Translations under genes and position numbers: made by a program
The notes under the pieces: generated by a model
The model's input: the letters and a program-made list of their open reading frames with translations, nothing else
Told to the model about the DNA's origin: nothing
Databases searched by the model: none
In this document: piece by piece, positions 1 to 10,500 of the stretch
Numbering within the stretch: the first letter of the stretch is position 1
Layout: every line of letters begins with the position of its first letter
Assembly: GCF_963966145.1 (NCBI RefSeq)
Contig: NC_091049.1
Span: 29,078,001-29,142,000 of the forward strand
Length of the DNA: 64,000 nt
Source of the DNA: Tenebrio molitor
Taxonomy: Eukaryota; Arthropoda; Insecta; Coleoptera; Tenebrionidae
Direction: 5' to 3'

Positions 1-522
1 ACGGGCACCCGGTACCCCATTGCCAACGCCTTCGTCCATCCGGAATTCGTACAATCACCCCAGATTTACAAGAACGACCTCGCTCTGGTGCAGCTCGAGA
101 GACCCATCGCGGACTCACCGGGGGTGAGAGCGGTCGAGTTGGGTACCATCAGGGACTGGTTGGAGGTACCGGTCGTGGGTGTGGGGTGGGGTCGGCTCTC
201 GTACAACAGTGGCTCTGTTCCTGAGAAGAGGCGTGTTGTCAATATGACAACAATCAAGTACGAAAGTTGTCAAGCGAAGCACGCTCAGCGACAGAATTTG
301 GTAGACAGAGAGATGCATATCTGTGGCGTTGGAACTGAAGGCAATACGTTGTGTTTTGGGTACTCGGGGGCACCCCTAGTAGATCCCTACACTGGTCGTC
401 AAGTGGCAGTCTTTTCGACTATGGAAGACTGTACACCAGAGTATCCGTTTTTATTTGTGAGGATAGAGTTGTATATTGACTGGATCAGAGATATCACAGG
501 ATTGAAACTTGTTTTAAATTAA
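1..522 (+). CDS. Chymotrypsin-like serine protease homologue, 5' end outside window
   Basis: The frame is open from base 1 and ends at a stop at 520-522, giving the last 173 residues of an S1-family (trypsin/chymotrypsin) domain. Visible landmarks are YKNDLALVQL, which carries the catalytic Asp102 equivalent, the VGVGWG strand, and CFGYSGAPL, which carries the catalytic Ser195 equivalent. The His57 exon lies upstream of the window. The position before the serine, normally Asp194 in GDSGGP, is Tyr here, and the second Gly is Ala. Position 189 is Thr, so trypsin-like specificity is not expected. The gene is a close tandem paralogue of the one at 3969-4807: LGTIRD, LEVPVV, EGNT and the GL.LVLN tail are shared. 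It is probably secreted and digestive or cuticular, but activity is doubtful given the altered active-site loop. Confidence 0.85.
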   Translation, partial: TGTRYPIANAFVHPEFVQSPQIYKNDLALVQLERPIADSPGVRAVELGTIRDWLEVPVVGVGWGRLSYNSGSVPEKRRVVNMTTIKYESCQAKHAQRQNLVDREMHICGVGTEGNTLCFGYSGAPLVDPYTGRQVAVFSTMEDCTPEYPFLFVRIELYIDWIRDITGLKLVLN

Positions 523-2080
523 AAGTACATTTTACTTTGCCCTACTGGAGGCAAATCTGGGTGGTGTCTTTTCGATGTATTGTAAGCACCAAAACAATCT
601 CTTTTCCAATAATATTAATATAATAATCAAAACGTCTTTGATTCCCGAACTAAACAAAATCAAAAAGTTAATGTATTTAATGTTGGATGAAAAAATAATT
701 TAAACAATTATTTAATAAACGACTTGAATAACAATAATTCGAGGTTGGAAAGATTTTCTACTGAAAGAAATGTTTTGTAAATATTGGAAAATGAAAATGT
801 TCCCCCTCTTCCAGTGTTGTATAACCATTAGCCCATTATTTGATGTACTTAATGGCTTTGAATATGGATTTAACATTAAAAATAAAAAAAACCATCATTT
901 ATTATGAATAAAAGACCCAAAATTATACGTTTCAACTTCCTTATTAAAATTAATCGAGAAATTTTCTGTTGACATGACATGGGTGTTAGCATTGAAAAAG
1001 AACGATGAAAGTTATAACGTTAGTTCATTAAAAATTAACTGATAATGCTTTTAATTGAAACATGATGTAACTGTAATTATCAAAATACCTGTTCATCGTG
1101 TCTGTTAAAGAATACAAGAGAAATTGAAATATTTTTGTTACTACAGCTTTGCAAAATTTTAACAACAAATCTCGTTGAGTAAAAGATCGAGGAAAAATTT
1201 AAAGATGGAAGTATTTGTTCTTGAAAAAAAAAGGAAAGGATACATCTTTCATTCCCCCCGAGGGAGGTCGGGCTGCTGAGGCTTTCCATACCCTTCAGCG
1301 ACACTGACGGGAAGTTCTGGATGGGTGCGGAAGAAGAGTGGTAGGTACTGAGGGGTAAATACTGACCCAGCATTCACTTTATCTGTGATATGAGACCTGT
1401 GCTCATACCACGATGTGATGTAGTGGGCAAACCCCTGAAAAAAAACCACTACAGATCAGGCAGCACCGGGGTTAGAACCCGGGACCTCCCGAATGCAAAG
1501 TGGCGCGCTAGGCGCTAGGCCACAGTGCTCGGTTATACTGTCAATGAAAATATATAAATGTTAATAGTTGATGGATATCAAAGAAAGCGGGGGACTTTAT
1601 TGATATTAGTGATGGTCCCGTCGATTTTGCTTACGTTAATTATAATAATAAAATAATTATGACGGGAACTAATTGGTTTATTAAAGTTAATTAGGAAAAG
1701 ATTTACACTGGGGTAAATATTGAGAAAACTTTTCAAAACAATTTACATAAAATGGCGAGAAATTGCTTAGAAAGGAAAATTAAAGAAAAGCATTATTGCT
1801 ATTGTGAGAATTATTCAAGGCGCACCGTGAAATATCCGATTTCGCGTGACTAAGTAACAAAATTTTAACGCTATTTAAAAACTATTGTTAAAAATTAATA
1901 GAATTATTCAACACTTTCATATTTTTTGTTAACACAATCGGTAAATTTAGTCAATAATTCTTTAAAACTAGTACTGTCCAAGGGATAAAAAAAAGTTAAG
2001 TTAAGAAATACCTCGTTTTATGTAACGAATGGAAATCATACAAGTTACACAAAAAAACGTTTCCTAATGTCTTTCATGCG
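523..2080. other. AT-rich intergenic DNA
   Basis: Between the first protease and the fold-back element I see AT-rich DNA with no open frame resembling a known protein. The SINE at 1236-1535 is the only structured item. There is no convincing polyadenylation hexamer close behind the stop at 522; AATAAA-like runs near 716 and 881 are possible. Confidence 0.5.
1236..1535 (-). repeat. tRNA-derived SINE
   Basis: Read on the minus strand, the stretch begins with a tRNA-like head. There is an A-box-like TGGCCTAGCG (plus 1513-1522), a B box GGTTCTAACCC (plus 1468-1478), and flanking AGCACTG and CGGTGCT that can pair as an acceptor stem. A non-tRNA body follows down to a T-rich tail near 1225-1245. 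A functional tRNA is unlikely because the anticodon arm is not convincing and unrelated sequence continues without a terminator. This fits a tRNA-headed SINE transcribed leftward. Confidence 0.6.
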
Positions 2081-2995
2081 ATATACAGAGAGCGGCAAAA
2101 GTATGGAATAAATTCCTTAAAAATTAAACAAATTTTTTTTCAAAAAAATCTTTGGACAGGTCAATTTTAGTTTATAAAAATACACGTTTTAGTATCAAAG
2201 AAAATTCCAAGCAGTCAATTGTTTTCGAGTTATGACGTCATCGATACTTTTTTTAAATGGAAACCCCCTATTTTTTTTCTTAATTCTGATACCCCTTTTA
2301 ATTGTCTAAACGCCAGTATAAAAATTTTGTTATCTACATAAGGAAATTTTTGAGAAAAAAAAATACTAAAGTTGGAAAAAATAAATTTTATAAAGAACAA
2401 AAACAAGTCAAAAACTGTGTTAGTAAGTACTTAAAATTATGGAATTAAATGTTTGAATTGCCATCCCCCAGCTTGTTGACAATAAGCAAGTTTATGAAGA
2501 AATTCCCCCTGTTTTAGTTTTATCCCAGCACCCAATCAAAATTAAAATTTCTATACGTTGTGTTTCTGTTAAATGAGTCATTTTCGAAAACGTTTTGTAA
2601 AACAAATAACACATACGAATGAAATTGACAGTAACATTTGACTGTTTGATTTACCTACTTGATTTTTTGACTTGATTTTGTTCGTTATAAAATTTATTTT
2701 TTCCAAATTTATTATTTTTTTTCTCAAAAATTTCCTTATGTAGATAACAAAATTTTTATACTGTCATTTAGACAATTAAGAGGGCTATCAGAATCAAGAA
2801 AAAAAATAGGGGGTTTCCATTTAAAAAAAGTATCGATGACGTCATCACTCGAAAACAAATGACTGCTTGGAATTTTCTTTGGTACTAAAACATGTATTTT
2901 TATAAACTAAAATTGACTTGTTCAAAGATTTTTTTGAAAAAAATGTTGTTTAATTTTTAAGGAATTTATTCCATACTTTTGCCGCTCACTGTATA
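2081..2995. repeat. Long fold-back (inverted-repeat) element, ~915 bp
   Basis: The left end reads ATACAGAGAGCGGCAAAAGT and the right end is its near-complement (ACTTTTGCCGCTCACTGTAT). Further inverted matches continue inward: GGAATAAATTCC, TATCGATGACGTCAT and the TCAAAAATTTCC/GGAAATTTTTGA pair around 2340 and 2725. No transposase frame is present, so it looks like a non-autonomous fold-back or MITE-type element. Confidence 0.7.
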
Positions 2996-3924
2996 TTTTT
3001 TTAATTTTGAAAAAAAAATGTTCTTATGAATATCTACGAAGAACGTTTTATTCATACCAAGTGATGTTGAAGAAGCCGCAAAGAATGCAATATCATCAGC
3101 AATTCAAGAAAAATCTAAAGCAAAATATGATTTTTTCGTCACTTTGGAAAAAAAGGTTTTTTACCAAAAAATGCAATCAAAAAAATAATTGCAAGTTTTT
3201 TATTTTTCTAATACAGCACGTTTTAAAACTTTTATGTTTGATCGTATCTACTAATCGTGACTCAGGTAAAAATTATTTATGGCAATTTATGACACTTTTA
3301 TGTGTCGTTGGAAAACTTCCCAATCTTTCTTTAAAAATGTGAACAGGTTATCATCAAATGTGCTTTTGATTAGGATATTTTATTGTGTATTGTGTAAAAT
3401 GGGTTTTTTACATCATTCCCTAAAACCTCCAGCAATACTCACTGAAGCTGACAACGGAAATACTCGTCAACAGAAAATGTTATTTACTTATAATAAAAAT
3501 GGCATAGAAAGGAAAATCTGAAATAAATTCGTGTACAAACTCAAGTTATACCAACAAACTATTTCAACAAATAATAATTATTTAAGATATAAGTGTAAAA
3601 AGTTATACTTTATTGCACGAACGGGTTTAAAATACCACCCAGGGACGGGGGAGTATTTTAAAGGATGTGAGTACGACAAAGGAACTTAAAGCGATATCAT
3701 AAGATTTTAAAACACAAATTTTAAATGACTTTTAATGCAAGCACAAAACAACAAAGTGCAATGAATTAGTCATAGTAAGTAGATTAATTACTGCCATCAT
3801 GACACGTAAAACATCACGTACAGTCATGTCCCACGAGAACCACTAACACTATCAAATGACCATTTTATTTATCACTTGATGGTCGCTTCATGATCAGTAA
3901 AAACTTCATTGTTTGGTGACAGAA
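2996..3924. other. Intergenic, AT-rich, no supported gene
   Basis: Two short overlapping open frames at 3007-3342 and 3279-3521 are made of poly-Lys/Phe AT-rich codons with no recognisable motif, and I do not support them as genes. The interval otherwise holds the upstream region of the protease at 3969. Confidence 0.5.
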
Positions 3925-3931
3925 TATAAAA
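3925..3931 (+). promoter_or_regulatory. TATA box of protease gene
   Basis: TATAAAA sits 44 bp before the ATG at 3969, leaving room for a transcription start about 25-30 bp downstream and a very short leader. Confidence 0.5.
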
Positions 3932-3968
3932 TAAACATGACACAGCCAAACAACGTATTCCTAAAAAA

Positions 3969-4807
3969 ATGTTTAGTCTTGGCAAATCCTTCCTTCTGCT
4001 CAGTTTTTCTTGTCTTGTGACTCTTGTGGTGACGCAAGAAACAGCAAAAAATGAATACTTCCCATTTGTCGTCTCCCTAAAAACGAATCCTTACGACGAG
4101 GGATACCAGCACTTTTGCACGGGAAGCATCATCAACAGTCGATGGATTTTGACAGCTGCTCACTGCATCCTCCGCGCGTGAGTACCACAAAGTCTGTCTT
4201 CGCTCTGTACTAGTAGATTTGTAGGGAAGAGAGATGGTTAGAAACCATGGTCGTCGACGTTGGAACTGAGTACCTTTCAGAGTCAGCCAACATTCAACGG
4301 TACTCAGTTACAAGAATATTTTGTCATCCAGATGTCGCGCTGTTGCCCCTAGAGAAAAGGTACGACGTCGCTTTGATAGAGCTCGAAGAACCGATCGCGT
4401 TCTCGTCCTCGGTGAGTTCCGTCGGTTTGGGTACCATTAGGGATGAGTTGGAAGTACCGGTAGTGGCAGTAGGATGGGGCTATGTCTCAGACTTCAAGTT
4501 TATTCCCGACAAAGTCCGGGTGAGCGAGTTGACAACAGACAAGTACGAAGATTGTCAAGAAAAACACGCAAAGGAAGACAACATAGTCAACAAAGAGCTG
4601 AACATTTGTGCGTCCGGAAGTGAAGGCAATACGGTGTGTCAAGGAATGTCGGGTGGACCCCTAGTGGATCGTCGTACTGGTCTACAAGTTGGAGTTTCGT
4701 CCGGTATGAAGGACTGTACGGCAGAGTTTCCGTTTTTATTTGCCAGGATTGAGTCGGTCATAGACTGGATCAATGATGTCACAGGACTGGGACTGGTCTT
4801 GAATTAA
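3969..4807 (+). CDS. Secreted chymotrypsin-like serine protease homologue (two exons)
   Basis: Exons are 3969-4177 and 4225-4807, with a 47-bp GT-AG intron after two bases of codon 70. The product is 263 aa. Residues 1-22 form a signal peptide. The S1 domain shows TAAHC (His65, chymotrypsin His57), RYDVALIEL (Asp117, Asp102) and CQGMSGGPL (Ser212, Ser195). Two standard features are missing together. The mature start, normally R/K-IVGG, is replaced by QETAKNEYFPFVVSL directly behind the signal peptide, and Asp194, which normally pairs with the new N-terminus, is Met211. Position 189 is Thr. The catalytic triad is intact, so this is either a protease with a non-classical activation route or a decaying or regulatory homologue. 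The nearest relative in the window is the partial gene at 1-522. Confidence 0.9.
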
Positions 4808-4964
4808 AATTATTTGTTACTTGGTACTGCAGAATGCAAGTCTGAGTGCCATTCCGCTGCATCACAAACATCAAATCATAATTCCTCTTGCTTCTGGTCA
4901 GGTTTCCTTTCTAGAGTCATAAAAATATAATTGTTATCAGTAAAAATAGATAATATCATAATTC

Positions 4965-5281
4965 GCAAGGGTGAAAGTTAAAAAACGAGCCGCAGGCGAG
5001 TTTTTAATCACCAGAGTGGGTTATAGGCATTATTCGCGAGTTAAATACGACGTTTTTTTTACGACCTACGATTTTTTTTCATAAAACACTTAGCTTACAA
5101 AATTTTTAAGATCTGTGACTTATGATAAATCACAAGTGACGGGTGTAATTTATGACTAGCATAATGTATCTATAAGTAGTTACGTAAATAATAAACGTAT
5201 AAGATCTGTGACTTATAATAAGTCACAAGTGTAATTTATGACTAGCAGAATGTATCTATAGTTACGTAAATAATAAACGTA
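4965..5281. repeat. Fold-back-family copy with internal ~93-bp tandem duplication
   Basis: The stretch AAAAAACGAGCCGCAGGCGA and the following bases match both ends of the intact fold-back at 54345-54596. Inside, a unit starting AAGATCTGTGACTTAT at 5108 is repeated from 5201 to 5281 with small deletions. Both units contain the near-palindrome GTGACTTAT...AAGTCAC. Confidence 0.65.
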
Positions 5282-6027
5282 TTATTTAATGGTCGTAGAT
5301 AAAGGAAAATAACATAGATTACTATTTAGGCATACTGGCATGTGTATTGGAATTGAAAAATTAAATTATAATTCTTCAGGACATGTTAGTTGCAAGAAAT
5401 TAACTGAGAAATGTTCCTAGCTGAAAAATAATCTACCTGAAGTCAATACCTTAAGTAAACAAATTTAAAAATCGATAATCCTCGTCGTTAAACGTTGCTG
5501 TAATTATTAAAGACCGTTGTGGGAATTGAAATATTTTGCAAACATATCGTTGTTCATGATTTTTACAAAATCTTTATAACAAATCATATCATAAATTATT
5601 AAGAAAAAAGTTATAAAAAGTTATTTCAATTAAAGATCACCTGGAAGATACCTACGTAGTACATTTAATTTTTTATGTATTAATTTTTTTACAACAAAAT
5701 TAAGCTCAAATGGTAAATTTAAAAAAAGCACCAAAAAATATGTGACTGGTGCAAATCTGTTCATTAGACCCGGAGCAAATACTCAAGCAATTATTTAATC
5801 GATTTATAAATATTTTTAGCATTTTGTAATGATTTTTAGCATTTTGTAATGTAAATGGCTAAGTCTCGTCATTATTTTGGAAATTCTCATTTACAATGAC
5901 AAATAACTCCCAAAACTCTAACCTAAAAAATGAATCGAGAAATAACATGGTGACAATTACAAGGCCTACCAATTTCTCAGGAATGCCAACCCACTAAATT
6001 TGCTTCAATCATTTATACTCACTTGGT

Positions 6028-6381
6028 GAAGTCCATTCAAAAATCAAAAAACCACCAACGTTGCATTTTCCTCGATAATTACTATCGGCAACGCTGTCTA
6101 GTGTAAAATTTGGTGAGACTTGTAATTTTGAGGTTAAATGTTTATTAAGTGTCTTGTTTTTCTGGGCATGTTTAAGTAAAAATAATAAGAATCGATAAAT
6201 AAATCAAACGTGCTGCTAATAAAACAATATGAACGAAATTCAAAACAATTGAATTTTATTTTGAATCAATGTCATTATTTATAGTTACCAATATAGTATG
6301 AAAAAATAGCTACATAGGGTTTTTTAAATTTTACCAACCTAAAGCAACAGGTGGCGGTTTTTTGATTTTTGAATGGACTTT
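6028..6381. repeat. Inverted-repeat element
   Basis: AAGTCCATTCAAAAATCAAA followed by AAACCACCA at about 6029-6057 is the near-complement of GGCGG...TTTGATTTTTGAATGGACTT at about 6354-6380. The arms are around 30 bp and enclose roughly 300 bp of AT-rich DNA without coding signal. It is probably a non-autonomous DNA element. Confidence 0.55.
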
Positions 6382-6494
6382 ACGTACTCGTATTCAGAAC
6401 ATACTTGATTTTTCGGATGAAAAATTAATGGAGAAAAAACCCTCATACCTGTGTCGTTTCCATTGGCAAATCACTGAAACGAAGTACGACTTGT

Positions 6495-6560
6495 GTCGCG
6501 TCCGCCTTACTCGCCAGACTTGGCTCCATCTACTAAACAATACATCATCATCAGACAAAG
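6495..6560 (+). pseudogene. Mariner/Tc1 transposase relic
   Basis: One frame reads RPPYSPDLAPSTKQ. This is the conserved YSPDLAP stretch around the second catalytic Asp of mariner/Tc1 transposases. The usual S-D-Y/F-hydrophobic continuation is already lost and no flanking transposase frame survives, so it is a short dead fragment. Confidence 0.55.
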
Positions 6561-7552
6561 TACATTACAGATCAAGAAGGTTTTGCAAAAAATAAAAGCG
6601 ATTTCAAGGAGAAAATGCAGTCTTTCCTTGTCAGGATTTGTTTGAATATTTTTGTTAACGAACGGCTCTGTCAAGGACAATAAACATTTATTTTTCAAAA
6701 ATCCTGAAGGTACTTGGCAATAATTTCAACTTCCCTGGTCTGATTATGAATTTTTTCAAACAAAACAATTTTCCAATTTGATTTTCAGAATACCGACGAG
6801 TTGACCTTGATTGGTGGTACCAAATTGACTTATTTTAAGCTTGTTGAAAATTTGTTTATCCAGAAACAACAAAAATAGAACCTTGTATTAATAGTAATAA
6901 GCAATGTTTCATGTTTAATTAGTTCTGATAATTGATACTTTTAATTGTTCTGCAAATTGCTATCGACCCTACCAGAAATGACATTACTGGACACGCACCT
7001 GACACTGGAAAAACGTGTCATGTGACACGAGGAAATGGAATTCGGGACGTAGTCGATGTCCTCATTACTAATTACCCCTTTCATGAATACTTAACGACTT
7101 CCCACGTTAAACTTTCACCACCCCTCGAAATGCCAACCGGCGATGAAAATCGCCAAATCGGCGACAAACCCTCGCCAACCCTATTAGAAAAATCGAAATA
7201 AGAATCAAAAGGGCAATTAGGGGCGGCGGGGACACCCATGGTATTTCACATCCGGGATCCTGTCAATATTCCGATAGGAATGTGGGTTGTGAAATTGATT
7301 TTGTCCTCTGTTTATATCTAACGTTTCTATGGCGTTACTTTATTTATTATTAACTTGTCTTTTCCGATAGAATCACCATTAGAGTTGGCCTGATACACAC
7401 AGATAAGTGTTTAATTTATGTCGGGCAACTAGGCAACGTCATACACGTGTCTACGTTTCTGAGCTTCGATGGAAAAAGTGGAGATGTGTTCCTTCGAAGG
7501 GATGAGTGTTGAGGTGCTCGTGCAGATTCACAGTGACCCAAAACAGATCTAG

Positions 7553-10500
7553 ATGGACAACAAGGATCTCGTCAACACCGTCTTCATAGAGACAGAGCGA
7601 GGGAATGCTTCGAATGGTGAGTCCAAAAAGTTTTTATTCACAAAAGTGGAGCCGTTGAGGTAAACAATCGAGAACAATCTACGAGTACGTTGGAATAATA
7701 TTGTTTTTGTCCTTGACCTACTGGAGATGTATCGGTGACTGATCCACCTCCCGCTGGTCACGGTCCCAAGAGTTTTCAATTGGACTTAAATCCGGTAGTG
7801 GCAGCGTTTAAAATCATTTGTTTCAAAAAGTAGTAGAGGTTGTAGATTTTTTATCGGAAAATAGAAGTTTGCAGGCAAAAATATCACAAAAAATTGTTCA
7901 GACAACTGGATGGTAAATAAGAAAAGCTTTGGAGGATGGCTAAAATGTAGGGGAAATTTCTATTTCATAAAAAATATAATTAGAGGTATAAACATTAACG
8001 CAGGAAATCAATATGATAAGTAGGAATGAAAATACAAATGGATTAAGGGGTAATTACGCAAGCGGCAAAAAAGATATGTCTTTAGAAGAATAATATAGAA
8101 GCAACGAACGGATGATAGAAGTTTCTGACAGAGAATTAAAAGGGGGAATAGTGAAGGGAAGGACAAATGTACAAAAGATAAAATCTGATTGGTCTCCATA
8201 GAACATGACCTAGGTGAAGAAGAAGAGAATGTACAGAACGAAATGATAATGAAGATTAAAATGCAACAAACAGAAACTGTAAAGAACTCGAAGAGAAGAC
8301 ACCATCGAGCGGTCGTTGATTTCTTCACAAGAAAAGAAAGCTTTTTTTCTTCTTTTGTAGATTTTGTGAAGAGAAGACGTTTTCTCTTCTTTTGTAGATT
8401 TTGTGAAGAAATCAACGACCGCTCGAATGGTGTCTCCTCTTTGAGTTCTTTATTGCAGTTTCTGTTTGTCGCATTTTAATCTTCATTATCATTTCGTTCT
8501 GTACATTCTCTTCTTCTTCATCTAGGTCATGATCTATGGAGACCATTCAGTTTTTATCTTTAAACGTCACAGAAATGACGTCTGCATAGCTAATAAGTGA
8601 CGTCAAAGGTTCAACGGATTCTACGTGTTTTCTAAAAGGGCAACGCGTGACATTATTTTTAATACTCTTTGCAAGCTTAAATAAATAGTTTGGACTATTG
8701 ATCACAGTAATTCTTGTATGCAGACAATATCCGATGTAATTTAACTACTTTTTGCTATTGGCTAATCTCTCATAACCTCGTTGTTGATCAGTTTTTTGTT
8801 ACATGTTTTATTTTATTTACTACTATCCATTCAAATCTGCAGATCTGAGACCTCTTGACATCATTTAGTATCCATCCAATTATCCAGATCTGAGACCTAT
8901 TGAAACCATTTGGTGTATTGTCAAAACTATGAATCGAAGAGATTTTTGAATGTCTTTTTTTCTTAACAGGGTTGAAAATGGTAGTAGGGGTTGGTTTTTG
9001 TAAAATTAAAGTAGACAGTAATTTTCTTCTTGTTTTGAAGATCAAGTGTACAAAATTTCATCAAGATCGGAGTAAAACTGTAGATTTGCATACAAAATAT
9101 ACAAACAAACAGACAATCAGTTTTATATATATAGATTGTACCTCTTTTTACCTTCGAGCACATTCCCATTCTAAATTTTCTGTGACTGAATGAAACTAGT
9201 TCATCCACCTTCAAAATCGATGGCAGGTGTGTAGGTGCATTGATAAATATATTATCAAACAATTCTAATAATACTGAGAAAATATCAAACCTCATAACCC
9301 AAATTTCAAAGTCTTAACATTCTGGCGACGTGTGGGCGTCCATACATAATTGAGAACGGATGATTATCTCGTATCGATTGTCCAACAGGTTCTTCCCGAA
9401 GACCGAGCAACGAGAGCACTTGCAGCCTGAACGTCCCTTTCGAGCGTCAACCGACGCCCCAAGTTTTCACCATCACCGACACCACAACACTGGTCAAGAG
9501 CCGGTCCAGATCGCTCATCAACATAGACAAATGCCAGAAGGCCGGATCCGCCGACCAGGACACCTTCCTCAATGGAATCGAAGAGAGTCCTAAAGATAAA
9601 CCCGGGGTGAATTATAGAAGAGGCTCTTTGCAGTCAGACAAGGTAAAAATAGATATCGATAGGGGCTAGATTGATGACGTCATTGTAGAAGGGTAACTTT
9701 CCGGCGGTTAAAGATGCATTCGGGCCACAGCTGGTCAATGACGCACTGATGACGTTGCCCGGAACGCCGATTCCCTCGTTGGTGCAAGAAGACCCTGACG
9801 ACGAGTTCACCGAGATACCGCCCCCGACACCTGCAGAGAAAGACGAGGTGAGTGTCCAAGACGAAATCGATCGTTTGTGACGAGGCTGTTGCAGATTTTG
9901 GACCCCGAGAGTCTCTATTTTAGGGATGGTCGAAGAAAAATCGACATGGTGTTGGTCTACGAAGAGGAGGAGTTGGGGGTGATGACTGAAGCGGAAGCTA
10001 GAAGACGAGACAATAGAAGAGTGTTTCAAGAGAATCTGGTCAAAGAAGGATTGGAATTGGAGTTGGAGCACAAAGACATATCTTTCGACGGAAGGACTTG
10101 GTTCTTGAAGATTCACCTCCCTTGGAAGACCAAGACGCGCTATGCGGCTGTGATGGGGATGAAGTTGCCCATCAAGAGGTTCATCACCATATCGGTGAAA
10201 GCTTGGGTGAGTTGAGTACTCTTGCGTGGCAACGTCTTGATGTGTGGTGGTAGGACGACGAGAAGAGTCAGAACAAGAAGGAGACTTTTTGGACGAAGCT
10301 GCAACAGAAGTTCCAGAACTTCACCCAGTACAACAGCGACTTGATTCCGGAAGAGCCCTCCTTCTACGAATCGACGAAAGGAACAGATCGCGAGGAACAG
10401 TAAGTCCCATTGTGGTCACTGTCTCTGTGTAACAGTCCCAAAGGTTTGTAGTAAAGGACCGCGTGACCAGCTACTCCAGCGCCCAACGGAGTCTCATAGT

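Larger units (their letters stand above)
4808..7552. other. Intergenic region with repeats and a transposase relic
   Basis: No intact gene is seen. The interval holds a fold-back-derived repeat (4965-5281), a 20-bp direct duplication (ATTTTTAGCATTTTGTAATG, twice, around 5813-5852), an inverted-repeat pair (6028-6381) and a mariner scrap (6495-6560). The open frame at 6932-7201 (89 aa) has no recognisable domain and I do not support it. Confidence 0.5.

Noticed and set aside
1440..1535. Functional tRNA gene
   Set aside because: A and B boxes are present, but the anticodon arm is poor and a SINE body follows.
8008..8415. 135-aa minus-strand frame as a gene
   Set aside because: It runs through one arm of the palindrome and includes the receptor-like LFEFFTVSVCCILIF fragment, but has no complete receptor structure; treated as a pseudogene fragment.
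9360..9593. 77-aa frame with ATG at 9360 as a start for anoctamin
   Set aside because: The frame that continues into exon 3 is another one and is linked to the ATG exon at 7553 by matching phase; the 9360 frame ends in a stop at 9593.
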